Source: Gautieria morchelliformis (Eukaryota; Basidiomycota; Agaricomycetes; Gomphales; Gomphaceae). From it: DNA of 64,000 bases. Position 1 is the first letter of the stretch, and each line of letters opens with the position of its first letter. This document shows positions 32,038 through 42,968 of the stretch, in pieces. The stretch covers positions 186,001-250,000 of the forward strand of contig WHVA01000098.1 of assembly GCA_015179125.1 (NCBI GenBank), written 5' to 3'. The position numbers and the translations under genes were made by a program. The notes below the pieces were generated by a model. It had not been told where the DNA came from, did no database searches, and saw only the letters and a list, made by a program, of their open reading frames with translations.

Positions 32038-32487
32038 CTCTGACAGGTTTTCTGTCAGTCTCGGAACTATGGACACAACATTTCCAACTCACCCGTTGTT
32101 TTCCCGCCTTTTCTGTCATGGCCTTGTTCTCCACTGCTTTTTCGGCCGTGTCCCATTTCCGCTGTTCCTTGCTGAGACGTGACTCCTCCTCATGGCATTT
32201 ACGTTCTTTCTCCGCCTTCTCCTGCCACTCCTGGTCCCGACGCTCCTGTTCTTTCTGCTCCTTCTCCCTGCGCTCCTCCTCCAACCGTTCCTTCTCTTTC
32301 CACGCAGCTTCCTCAGCTGCTTGTTTTTCCGCCAGTTCCCTTGCACAAGCATATCGTCGAAATGCTTCTTCATCTCAGCACTGGACATTTTGGAGAAATC
32401 GAATGAGGAGTTCATGGTAGATTGAAACAAGACGTGTTCTGCTTCCCGCCTATCTTTCAAACTCAGATGCATTTGTTCACAGGTCAC
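32038..32487 (-). pseudogene. Antisense gene of chromovirus I, 5' part: coiled-coil exon
   Basis: The likely start is ATG at about 32414 (MNSSFDFSKMSSAEMKKHF) or 32487. After FDDML a small indel shifts the frame into a strongly charged coiled coil (ARELAEKQAAEEAAW, KERLEEERREKEQKEQERRD) ending TEKAGKQR at 32093. A canonical intron follows, GTGAGT at 32092 to CTGAC...TGTCAG at 32040 (53 bases), phase 0, after which RIVESESEAELE continues on the far side of gypsy-2 (23061 downwards). Gypsy-2 thus inserted two bases past the splice acceptor. Intron presence shows that the minus strand of the retroelement was a transcribed, spliced gene. Confidence 0.6.
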
Positions 32488-32536
32488 GTGATCCGACCTG
32501 TGGTCTCGCGGGGCTCGACCTTAGAAGGGAGATACT

Positions 32537-33110
32537 CTTACGACCATTGATTTCCGACTTCCGACCTTCAGTTCCGCGACACTTTCTGCCCCTCCGATAT
32601 TTCCGACATTCCGCCCATTGTTCTATTCCTTTGTTCTTTTGACTCGATTACTCGGACCCACCGGACCCGCTTCATCGTTCATCAAGACCATATGTCCTGA
32701 CCTCCTTGTGTTTCGTTGTCAGATATGTTTTCCCAACCCCTTCTTCTTTGCCATTGTTTTACCTTACCCTGAACCCCCCTTGTAGTCCCATTGTTCCCAA
32801 TTAGTTAGTTCCCACGCATTGTCTACTCGACTTCCGCTTCCCCCGGAATTTGCTTAGTACCACCCCATTACCTGTTGTCTCAGCTCTTTGTATAAAAGCC
32901 TGTCATGTATGTCTGTTATTCTGCAATCAGATAATTGCCTTCGATACTTGATTTCCTTCGCTCCATCTCCTGTTCTTAGCACAGCGAGTCTAGCAAGCCC
33001 TCAGTCTCTCCACCTTCCGTCTTCCGCCTCAATTCCGCCTCAAGTGACGACTAACCTTCAGTTCAATACATTCCGCCTTCCGGCGCATTTCCGAAATACC
33101 TAGGATGACA
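32537..33110 (+). repeat. Probable 3' LTR of chromovirus I
   Basis: A purine run AGAAGGGAGA (32523-32532) could be the polypurine tract. The segment contains TATAAAA at 32891-32897 and many TTCCG units, and ends at GATGACA (33110), after which unrelated sequence starts. The left boundary is a guess because no partner LTR survives. Confidence 0.4.
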
Positions 33111-33183
33111 GTTAATCGGGGGTGCAACCTACAAGTTGAAGCCGCTGTCCTTTCCAGTTCTGACTTGGTGGAAATCTCGATAC

Positions 33184-34147
33184 GTAACACCTCCTGCATC
33201 TTCACCTGAGCTCACCTTACCCTTCGACAACTCCTCCTCTATGTTCGCTCCATTTGCTCTTCGCCCCATTCGCTGCTCAGATCATTCACCAGCAGGCACA
33301 CCATCAAACACGATCGACACTCTCTACCTGGCATGATGGTTCATCACCGTCCCCATCATATTCTCTATCCAACCCTTTGGGTGTTCATATGGCCGGAGCA
33401 CATTGGTGGGACATCCTACCCGTAGGTCGTGCAGGATCAACCCAACAGACGAAGAGTCTGTACAGGGTAGTGTATATGCAGGTCCCAAGGCGTGTTTCAT
33501 ACATAAGTACCTTCGTCCCCTTTCCCCCCTGTTGTTTCACGTTCGCACTCCTCTTCCATTCTATTGTACCTGCATTTCATCTATTTTGTATCCTGATTGC
33601 GCACCCCTATCCAACCCTGATTCCAGACAGCCTCTTTCCCATTCACTAGCATCATATGAGCATTCGATATAAGTAGTCTACATTTGCATGTATATTCCTC
33701 AGTTCAATTATCATACATCCATCTTGTGCAAAACTTGACCTCGCTGTGACTATCGTCTTGAGCCCTCTCCTATATATTTCTATCTTCGACCAGAGGAAAA
33801 CTTAAGCATCACTGGTGAGTTTCCATACTTCATCTTCGTTACCTTACCCTTCAAACTATTATCTGTCCTGTCAGCGAAGGGCTCCGAAGGAGCGCCTTTG
33901 CCGGCGAAAGGATTGTTGCTACTTAAACAACCTTTCCGTGACACCTTGCACATTACGTCGGCAAGTGCCACAGGCTATTTCCCCACAACTGTAGATAGGA
34001 TGAGCCCCGATCGGGCAGCATTCTTATCTTCTGAACATTTATTGGTTCACCCTATTCGCCAAACGGCATACTTATTCGCACAAGTTGTTCGGGCATCCGT
34101 TGTGTTCACTAATACACAATATTAATGCCTACAAACCAATCTTGACA
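33184..34147 (+). repeat. LTR family A, plus orientation, 5'-truncated
   Basis: Reverse-complement relation to the copy at 34429-35459: it reads towards CCAATCTTGACA at its right end, so the parent element pointed to the right. The first 60 or so bases of the LTR are missing. It is followed by a gag-like stub (34148-34428). Confidence 0.8.
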
Positions 34148-34428
34148 CCTTGTGCTCAGGGCCTAGTAAGTAGAAGACGGCAAAGTCATAGACATTGCCG
34201 CACCCATCCAAGCTCCAGAGGACACAGCCACTATCGAGCACATGTCTCCGAGCATCGATGAAGTGGAAGAACAAGATGGGGAAAAGTCACAATCCCCATC
34301 CCGCTCACCCCTGCCTTGTGACAAGGGCAAGGGTTGAGCCAAATCGCCTGTCAGTAACGATGAAGGCTCAGCATCGGACTGCATGTTGCGACAAGTCAAG
34401 AGCCGTGACCCAAGCCCCCGGCCCAAGG
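34148..34428 (+). pseudogene. gag stub behind the plus-strand family A LTR
   Basis: One frame reads EDTATIEHMSPSIDEVEEQD and SPLPCDKGKG followed by a stop and SPVSNDEGSASD, similar in style to the Gag N-terminus of gypsy-C (PRDKGKGREVSPLSDS). It is cut at 34429 by the inverted family A LTR of chromovirus II. Confidence 0.45.
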
Positions 34429-35459
34429 TGTCAAGATTGGTTTTTAGGTGTTAATATTGTGTATTAGTGAACACAGCGAATGCCCGAATAAATTGTGCGA
34501 ATAAGTATGCCATTCGGCGAAGAGGGTGAACTAATAAATGTTCACAGGATAAGAGGGCTGCCCGAACAGAGCTTGCCCTATCTACAGTTGTAGCTAAATA
34601 GTACGTGAAACTTGACGATGCAACATGCAAGGTGTCTCGGAAAGGTTGTCTGAGTAGCAACAATCCTTTCACCCCCAAAGGCGGACCTTTGGAGCCCTTC
34701 GCCAATAGCACAGAAAATAGTTCGAAGTCTAAGATAAAGAAGATGAAATATGAGAACTCACCAGTGATGCCTAAGTCTTCTTCTGGTCGAAGATAGAAAT
34801 CTACAGGAGAAGGCTCAAGACAATAGTCACAGCGAGGTCAAGTTTGCACAAGATGGACATATGATAATTGAACTGAGGAATATACATGCAAATGTAGACT
34901 ACTTATATCAAATGCTCATTTGATGCTAGCGAATAGGAAAGAGGCCGTCTGGAGTCAGGGTTGGATAGGGGTGCACGGTCAGGATACATAATAGATGAAA
35001 TAGACATACAATAGAGTGAAAGGGGGGTGCGAACATGAAACGATGGAGAGGAAAGAGGGCGAAGGCCCCTATGTATGAAAACATGCCTTGGAACCTGCAT
35101 ATACACCACCCTGCATGGACTCTTTGTCTGCTGGGTTGATCCCACACAACCTACAGGTAGGACGTCCTGCGAATGTATCCCGGCCATATGAACACCTAAA
35201 GGGGATGGATCGAGAAGGTGATGGGGCCAGTGATGACCCATCATGCCGGGTAAAGGGTGTCGATTGTGTTTTGATGGCGTGCCTGCTGGTGAATGATGCG
35301 AGCAGCGAATGGTCGTTCGGCGAATGTGGCGAAGAGTAAGTGGAACAAACATAGTTGGGGGTTGGTCGGAGGGTATGGCGAATGCAGGTGAAGATGCAAG
35401 AGGAATGATGAGGGGAGGAACAAGGACAGCCGGGCAAGGGAAATATACGGGTCATGACA
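34429..35459 (-). repeat. Chromovirus II 3' LTR (family A)
   Basis: 1,031 bases between TGTCAAGATTGG and GGGTCATGACA. In sense orientation it holds a good splice donor, CACTG|GTGAGT, conserved in the other family A copies near the same point (here about 34760). Confidence 0.85.
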
Positions 35460-35577
35460 GTACCCCCCTCCTAGCCTCAGAGCCCAACGACGTTCCATCC
35501 TAGACTGGGGGAAAAGAATTTAAAGACGTAATGGGTCTCCCAATGGGGTCTCTGAGGTCTGGGCCCTGCCTCATTGA

Positions 35578-36404
35578 GTGGTCCGTGCATGGTTCCACCT
35601 CCTGTTTACAAACGCTGTGCGGAACGGGACTATGGGACTCATCCAAGCACCCAAGCCAGACGCATGGGTCCCTATGATGGCTCTGAGGTACCCAACACTC
35701 CTCAATCGATCACAGGCGATGCCGAAAGTTCGGCCTGAGTTTCGGGGGGAGTCGCATGAAGATTTGGAACGGTGGGTGGATGATGCAGCATAAGTTCAGG
35801 TGAGTAGTTTTTCCCGTCCCCATCAGTTGTCCACTCATTTGTGAGGTCCAGGCTGAACTTCAGAAGGTGCTGCATGTCGAGGAAGTGGTTGACCCAAGGT
35901 TCGAACGACCACCAGAGGTGGAGGAGTTGGAAAAACAGATACGGGAAGTGAGGGTGTGGCTGGAGAGTCAAGCATGTGCCCTGTGTCCAGTACCCATGGA
36001 GGCTGACATCGATTTGGCTGTGTGTTCAGTTCTGTCGCTGTACCCATCGAAGGGGTCCGAAGAGGTGGAAAGGACTAGGGAAGGCTCAAATGGTATGGGT
36101 CTGAAATCTGTTCTGTGATGGGGAAGCTAACCGCACTCTTGATCCTGGAGAAGTTTCCATGCCTAGCTCGCAACTGGCCATGGGTCCGGGCGAATCGCCA
36201 CCGGCTGTAGAACCCATCGTGCGGCCAAAGCGACCGTGTATGTTCTTTCGCCCTGCTGAGGAAGGCTATGCACCGAGGCTGAGGAGCCTCTTTGAGGCGA
36301 TGGATAGATATTGCGAATGGCTCTTGAACATCCCTGCGAGCCACCGAAAGGCTGGTGGAGAAGATGGTGCAGAGGTTGGGGTGTCCGATGGTGGATTCGA
36401 ATGA
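35578..36404 (+). pseudogene. Spliced antisense gene of chromovirus II, function unknown
   Basis: Opposite in strand to pol, three exons can be read: 35578-35799, 35852-36114 and 36167-36404, separated by two 52-base GT-AG introns (GTGAGT...GGTCCAG; GTGATG...GCTAACC...CCTAG) with phases that match. An in-frame TAA at 35791-35793 just before the first donor is best explained as a former CAA. Readable pieces are PKVRPEFRGESHEDLERWVD, EVEELEKQIREVRVWLESQA (short coiled coil), a few cysteines, and RLRSLFEAMDRYCEWLL. No family is recognised and the six-cysteine cluster of the chromovirus I gene is not seen. The true start may lie further left in the LTR. Confidence 0.5.
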
Positions 36405-36499
36405 ACTAAAGGGGTTTTTAGTAGAATAAGGGGGTCTAGGCGATAGTGAGGGGATTATTAATGAAGTAGAGTTTCTAGATGTAATATTAACAGAGGAAT

Positions 36500-39465
36500 A
36501 TTTTCTTGGAATTCTGCGAGGTTCTAAGCTTTGGGTTTCTTGGGGTACTTCGCATGAAATGCAGCGAGTCTGCGAGCCAAATTAGTAACATTTGAAGAGG
36601 GTTCCCAAGATGTAGCCTCAGGGGTGTGTTCATATCCCTTCCATTCTACTAAATACTCCAATCTCCTTCGGTGAATGCAACTACCGAGGATTTTCATGAT
36701 TTCATACTCATCGGCGGAGTCGATTTTGATAGGAGGTGGAGGGCCTGCATGTCAACCTGGGATAGTAGATGTCGTGGCAGGTTCGAGAAGGGATACATGA
36801 AACACAGGGTGGCTCTGGCGAAGGTCCAAAGGTAAGCATAAGCGAAATGCATGAGAAGATATTTTAGCTGTGATGGTATATTGGCCAAGTCTTCAGTGGT
36901 CAAGTTTCTTCGAAGGCCGTTTTGTGCGAATATTTCGCAAGTCGAGCCATACTCTGTCACCACCTGAAACTCAGGGATCCGAATGCGGCGACTGGGTGTG
37001 GCTGAAGTGTACTGGGTAATTGATTTCTTTATTTGATCTTGAAGGTACTGGTGAAGGTCCTTGAGATCTGCTGACTGGTGATAAGCATCTCCGGAGGCAA
37101 CTGAAGTGAGAGATACTTCAAGCTTTGGATGGAAGCCCTTGTTGGCAAAGAAGGGTGTGTGACCTGGGTCGCCAAATGGGCTGTGTTGTTGTAGGCGAAT
37201 TCGGCAAGGGGGAGGAGGTCGACCCAGTCACCCTGCTGGTAGTTGATGTAGACTCAGAGGTACTGCTCTAGGATTTGGTTTACTTGTTCGGTCTGTCCAT
37301 CGGTTTGGGTGTGGTAGGCTGTAGAAAGGTTGCCTTTAATTCTGAGGATTTCGCAGAGCGAGGTCCAGAGTCGAGACATGAAGTGCTTCCCTCAATAGGA
37401 GATGATGTCGCTGGGACTACCATGTTTAGCGAATACATGGCGAAGGAACAGCACGGCGACGGCCCCAAATCGATGTCTGAGAATGACCAGAGCCATCTTT
37501 GTTAGTCTGTCAACAATGATGAGGATCATGTCGTGTCCATCTGATGGGGGGAGTCCCTCGATGAAGTCCATGGAGATAGAGTCCCAACGTCGTTGACTGA
37601 TGGGCAGGAAGCGAAGAGGACCGAAGGGTTTGTGATGAATGGATTTGGCATGATGACACTTGGAACAGGAGCCGATGTAGTTAGTGATGAAAGTGGACAT
37701 ATTTGGCCAATGATACTGTCTCCAAATGTTCTTCATTGTTTTACTGATCCCTGGGTGGCCTGCTAACTGATGATCATGCAACGCCGCCATTGACTGAGAC
37801 CGAAGATGGGTTATGTGGGCTGAGGACAAGGGGTCGGTCAACTGGCCCTGTTAGATGGATGTCAACAGTGATGCAGAGTTAAGGATGATGGCGCAAATGA
37901 GTTTCCCAGTCTTAAACATCGACTGGAAGTTGTGAGGGTTCGCCAATGCATAAGCACCATCCCCCCCTTTAGGGTACACATCGCCCTGACAGGTCAATGC
38001 ATCAGGCTTCGTGCCAAGTCCCCCAGTTCGGTAGCGAATGATGTAGTTGAAACCTGACAGGTGTTCGGACCATCGAACCTGGCGTCGGGTCAGCTGCTTC
38101 GTAGTCACGAAGTACTTGAGGTTCTTGTGATAGGAGAGGGCAAGGATGCCGTGGGATGCTCCTTCTTGGTAATTTCGCCATTGCTTGAAAGTGCAGAAGA
38201 TAGTGAGGAGCTCCTTGTCGTAGATCTCATAGTTCATCTCGGCTGGTGCCATTCCTCACGAATAGAAGGCAATCGGGTGGATATCACAATCGGAGGGGGT
38301 GATCTGCGAGATGATAGCGGCAATGGCGTAGTCGGAGGCGTCTGTCTCGATGATGATGGGGTTACTCGGGTGGAAGTGGATAAGGACTGGGGCTTTCGAG
38401 AATGCGGCTTTGAGTGCTTCTAAGGCCTCCTGCTGCTTCGCTTCCCATGCGAACGGAGTATCCTTTCTGGTCAAGCGAGTGAGCGGCAGGACAATGTCTG
38501 AGAATGAATGATGAATCTTCTGGAGAAGTTCGCAAAGCCCAGGAACAATGGGACTTCGCAAATGTTCTTTGGTACAGGCCACTTTGTGACGGCAGCTGTC
38601 TCCCGAGGAATTCGACCCAGTCTGAATGGAAGAGGCACTTCTCGGGCTTTATGAAGAGGTTGTGCTTCCGAAGATGGGTGAGGACCATTCGGCCATGGTA
38701 TAAGTGATCCTTCCTGTTTTTTGAGAAGATCAGGATGTTGAGGTAGACTACAATGAAGACGTCAGCCATGTCTTGGAAGATATGATTCATGAAGTGCTGG
38801 AAAGTAGCTAGGGCATTCATCAACCCAAACGGCATGACGAGATATTCGAAGGACCCATATCGAGTTCAGAAGGCTGTCTTCCACTCTTGGCCAGAGGTGA
38901 TCCGAACATTGTTGAACCCGGCACGAAGGTTGAATTGGTATAGACGTTCGCACTTTTGAGTTGGTCAATAAGGCTCGGAATCAGTGGGATAGGGTACTTG
39001 TTCTTTTGCATGATACGATCCAACCCTTGGTAGTCCACACACATTTGCAGTGTACCATCCTTCTTCTTTGCGAACACCACAGGCGCCACCGGGTGATTGG
39101 GAGGAGCGGATAAATCCATTGCCAAGCATATCTTCAAGATATTCGTGGAGCGCTTCTAATTTGCTGTTTGAGAGTGGGTATATGGGACTGTGAGGTGGTG
39201 TGCCATCGATCTCGATCTCGATGGTGTGGTGATAAGGGCAATGTGGGGGCAAGTCTTTGGCTTTAGCATGCAAGAAGATATTGAAGAAGTCATGGTACTC
39301 CTCTTGTACCACAGTTCTGAACATCTCTAACTTGTCCTTCGGTAGGGGGTTTTCATGAAGGAGTGTAGTCAGAGTGGGTGCATTGCCTACAGCGCAAAGC
39401 GAAGTTGGTTCGGGGATGGTAGGGTGCATGTTTAACATGAAGGTTTCTTCTTCGCCGAGTTTCAT
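36500..39465 (-). pseudogene. Chromovirus II Pol: RT, RNase H, integrase, chromodomain
   Basis: From 39465 down: PHCPYHHTIEIEIDGTPP, a frame change, VVFAKKKDGTLQMCVDYQGL, MPFGLMNALATFQHFMN, and the catalytic box reduced to VVYLNILIFSK (about 38745) where YLDDILIF is expected, so one Asp codon is lost and the other altered. RNase H shows IIIETDASDYAIAA. Integrase has HDHQLAGHPG...CSKCHHAK, WDSISMDFIEGLP and DGQTEQVNQILEQYL followed by a TGA in place of Arg. The end has RLGQYTI, HPVFHVSLLEP and a chromodomain (EYEIMKILGS...EYLVEWKGYEHTPEATSWEP, about 36720-36600). Multiple frame changes; inactive. Confidence 0.85.
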
Positions 39466-39814
39466 GATTAGCTCGAAGGCGGCCGCACTGATTAGGCTTA
39501 CATGCGGTGTTGCCCTCTTTGTTGGAGGCAGATCAGGAAGTGAGGAATGGAATGGGAGGTGGTCATTGGTCAGCGATTCTGTACATTGTGTACAGGGGCA
39601 AGAGTGGCTTGGAATGGGCTCTGTTTTTGGTCGAATAGGGTTGGTTTCTATTATACTTTCTTTCGTGGCTGGAAATGGATGGATGAGATCATTAGGAAGC
39701 GATATGGAGGACTAAGAGGAGTGATTCTCGATAAGCTTGGTTGAGAGAAGTAATGGTTCACCATCCACGTTGAATGTCTGTTTGTAACCAGAAAGATTCG
39801 GAATAGGAGCAGGC

Positions 39815-40815
39815 TGTCAAGATTGGTTTTTAGGCGTTAATATTGTGTATTAGTGAACACAGCAAATTCCCGAATAACTTGTGCAAATAAGTATGCCGTT
39901 CAGCGAAGAGGGTGAACCAATAAATGGTCACAAGATAAGAGGGCTGCCCAAACGGAGCTCGCCCTATCTACAGTCGTAGGGAAATAGCCCTTGACTCTTG
40001 ATGATATAACGTGCAAGGTGTCACGGAAGGGTTGTCTAAGTGGTGACAATTCCTTCGCCAACAGCACAGAAAATAGTTCAAAGGCTAAGGTAATGAAGAT
40101 GAAGTATCAGAACTCACCAGTGATGCCTAAGTCTCCTTCTGGTGGAAGATAGAAATCTACAGGAGAAGGCTCAATATGATAGTTACAGGGAGGTCAAGTT
40201 GGCACAAGATGGACATATGATAATTGAACTGGGGAATATACATGTGAATGTAAACTACTTATATTGAATGCTCGTATGGTCTCAGCGCATAGGAAAGAAG
40301 CCACCATGAGTCAGGGTTGGATAGGGTGTGCAGTCATGATATGAAATAGATGGAGTAAACATACAATATAGTGAGAGAGGAGGGCGAACAGGAAACAACA
40401 GAGAGTAAAGATGGCGAAAGCACTTATGTACGAAACCATGTCTTGGGACCTGCATATATGCTACCCTGCACGAACTCTTCCTCTACTGGGTTGATCCCAC
40501 ACGACCTACAGGTAGGACGTCCCATGAACGCATCCTGGCCATATGAACACCTAAAGGGGTTGGATCGAGACGCTGATGGAGCCAGTGGCGAGCCATCATG
40601 CGGAGTAGGGGATGTGGATCGTGTTTGATTGCGTGCCTGCTGGCGAATGATGCAAGCAGTGAATGGTTGTTTGGCAAAATGGGGCAAAGGGTGACTAGAA
40701 TGATCATTGAAGAGCCCTGGCCCAAGGGGAGGGCAAAGCCATGCAAATGTAGAGGTGGACTGGGGAAATGGATGATAGGGCTTAACGGGGTACAGGAAAC
40801 AAACAAGTTATGCCA
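39815..40815 (-). repeat. Chromovirus II 5' LTR (family A)
   Basis: Starts TGTCAAGATTGG; the far end reads GTTATGCCA rather than GTCATGACA, so it is eroded. More diverged from the 3' LTR than the other LTR pairs in the window, including a deletion near 40050. Confidence 0.8.
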
Positions 40816-40834
40816 TCCGAGCAAAGGAACATCC

Positions 40835-41048
40835 TGTAAATAACCTATCTATCTACATGTACAATAGTTATTACATAATCCCAGTGGGCCCCTTAGGGAC
40901 CCACTGTATAGTTTATGCGTGGGAACCGCCCAGTGGTTCCCATCACATCTTACTCTTACCTGTCACTACGTAGCATTCAGAATACCACTCATTGGTCAAG
41001 TTCTGCAGTGCCCTTGTGATACAAGGTCCTAAGATCGACATCTTTACA
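40835..41048 (+). repeat. Gypsy-C 5' LTR
   Basis: Runs from TGTAAATAACC to GACATCTTTACA. About nine substitutions separate it from the 3' LTR. It contains an inverted repeat CAGTGGG...CCCACTG (about 40880-40904). Confidence 0.92.
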
Positions 41049-41186
41049 CCTTTTTGAACTATCCTGCGGTTGATCGCCACGCGACCAACAGATAGTGGAT
41101 TCGAAGCGATCTTGAAAAAGATCCCTGCGTCAATGACTAAACATCAGTGAGACCCTCCAGTAGACCCTCTACTGTCGGCTGCGAGC

Positions 41187-42579
41187 ATGATGATTCAATG
41201 CAGTCGAAGACGGACACGAGCGATGAGCTTGAGGTCCACGCCCCAGGCGCAGCCCAGCGACACGATGGCTGACGCTACCCTGGACCAAGAGTCCAGGATG
41301 ATAGAAGACGGAGAGATCGTAGGTCTTACCGCCCTCGTCCCCCCAGTAGAGGACGAGGAAAACCCCGACCACATCTCGTCGAACGTGGCCAAGGAAGAGA
41401 TGACGCCGGGCAACGAGCCGGCGCTGCCCCCTGATTCCTCTCTGCCCAGAGACAAAGGAAAGGGCAGAGAAGTCTCGCCATTGTCAGACAGTAGAGCAAC
41501 AACGTCGAGACGGGCACATAGCCACGACTCGAACCGACGCTCACGAAGTAGAGCGATGACGATCGTACCTGAAGGGGGACGACGGCAAAAAAGACGAGCC
41601 CCAGACGATGGTCAGGGCTCGGAATAATCGAGCTCCAGTCGCAAGAGCTCGAGGGCTCACGCCATCGACCATGAGATGGCAGAGGCCCTGAACAAACAGG
41701 TGCAGGCTGCACTGCACCGAAGCACGCTGACACCCCACAAGCACGATCAGCTGGCATCGCAGCTGGACAACGCCGCCGCTGCCCTAATGACAATCCGCAA
41801 GGAACTCCACCAGGCGGAGGAGATCAGGCTGCAAGACGCAGCCACGCTGGAGGATGTCCAGAAAGCCCTCCGCCCACGTGGGGAATGCGACACAACTCGT
41901 CCGAGCTCACGACAGTCCGCAACCAATGAATGCAGTCACGATGTGGAAGACCCGCACCGAGAGGAGCGGGACAAGCAGCGAATGCCGCTGCCACCCGTCC
42001 CAGTTGAACAGGACATAAGGTTCAGGAACGAACCTCAAGAGCAACCGGTTGCCCCAATGGACAGCCATAAGACGATCCAACAGATTGTTAGGGAACAGGT
42101 CATCTCAGAGCCTGACTCTGAAATGACGACTGAGAGCTTAGAGGTCGAAGTCGCACACTGGCAGCATACAGAAGCCGCAGCCGCGCGCCGCCACACGCGG
42201 GCACTCGAGCTACTAGCGAAGAACACTGAAGAAACAGTGGCCCACAGCCACACCGCTCAGCTGCCCTACGAGCAGCTCACGCGAGCCATACAGGACACAC
42301 GACAGGCGCGCGCAGCCTACAACAGCAGGCTGCAGATCCGCAACGTGGGACTGACACCCCAGGCACAAAATGCCCCCGGAACCGAGAGCACAAAATGCTC
42401 CTGATCCCGAGCCCGATCCAGGCCCAGGGCCCGTCAGGGCATACACCAGCCGGTCCCCGCACGGTGTCACAGCCGCGTGAGTGATCCATGGCCCCAACGG
42501 AAGGCCAGGGAATCCCTGACCAGGCCGATGTTGTACCAATAGAGGCATACGACGGGATCACACGGATGACCCACGTGGT
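41187..42579 (+). pseudogene. Gypsy-C Gag N-terminal region
   Basis: A single frame from ATG 41187 encodes a low-complexity Pro/Glu/Arg segment, hits TAA at 41625-41627, and continues in frame to 42404 with a helical part (HEMAEALNKQVQAALHRST). A slip near 42400 leads to the frame beginning MAPTEGQGIPDQ (42488) that reaches the copia-1 insertion point at 42579. That frame continues beyond copia-1 at 47712, showing that Gag was continuous before the insertion. Confidence 0.65.
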
Positions 42580-42953
42580 TGTTGGGTGCATTTATGCTCC
42601 TGCACCAAAATCAAGCATAATATATTCAATTTATTGTGTGGTGTTTCAATATTTTCTCATACTGTTCTTGTACCATGCATCCATTTCTCTGCTTATTTTC
42701 GAAATTTTCTAGTCACTCTCTATCTCTCCATTTCATTCTGTTATTTCTACTTTCACGCTGCACCCAGCGGAGTTTGAAACGACTTCGACGCGCGAGCCCT
42801 TGGGCGCTAAAGGGCCGGGTGCAAGTATATGCCTTCTGAGACAGGATTACACTCCTCTATCAGTGACAATAAATTCACTGAGAGAGTATATTTGATTCTA
42901 GCTTTCTAAGAACTCTACCGAACCTTCCCTGCCATAGCCCCAAGTTGCTAACA
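42580..42953 (+). repeat. Copia-1 5' LTR (374 bases)
   Basis: Runs from TGTTGGGTGCATTTATG to GTTGCTAACA. It lacks about 107 bases that the 3' LTR has, lying between two copies of CAGTGACAATAAATTCACTG, and 7 bases near 42750. A 12-base stem around AATAAA is present at about 42857-42890 (one base mismatched). Confidence 0.92.
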
Positions 42954-42968
42954 AGGGTTATGGGCCCC
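42951..42968 (+). promoter_or_regulatory. Copia-1 primer-binding site overlapping the start codon
   Basis: Directly after the LTR comes AGGGTTATGGGCCCC. GGTTATGGGC is complementary to the anticodon arm of initiator tRNA-Met, the half-tRNA primer known from Drosophila copia. The ATG inside it is the first in-frame methionine of the polyprotein (MGPADTS). The same arrangement is found in copia-2 at 59109-59117. Confidence 0.7.

Larger units (their letters stand above)
20538..33110 (+). mobile_element. Chromovirus I: internally deleted Ty3/gypsy element, hosts nested gypsy-2
   Basis: In order: gag remnant, integrase with chromodomain (to 22054), an antisense gene (split by gypsy-2), and a probable 3' LTR. 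The 5' LTR and the start of gag are missing at the copia-3 junction. Between gag and integrase about 2 kb encoding protease, RT and RNase H are absent (junction near 20838). Without gypsy-2 (23062-32037) the element would be about 3.6 kb here. Confidence 0.8.
34429..40815 (-). mobile_element. Chromovirus II: minus-strand Ty3/gypsy element lacking gag
   Basis: Two family A LTRs (34429-35459 as the 3' LTR, 39815-40815 as the 5' LTR) enclose pol on the minus strand. A polypurine tract, AGGAGGGGGG in minus sense (about 35462-35472), adjoins the 3' LTR, which fixes the orientation. Only about 350 bases separate the 5' LTR from the RT, so gag and most of the protease are gone. Between pol and the polypurine tract lies an antisense gene. 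No target duplication was found (CAAGG left, TCCGA right), consistent with rearrangement. Confidence 0.85.

Noticed and set aside
32520..33110. CRISPR-like or satellite array from repeated TTCCG units
   Set aside because: Units are irregular with no spacers; this is a composition feature of the chromovirus I LTR, and CRISPR is not expected in a eukaryote.
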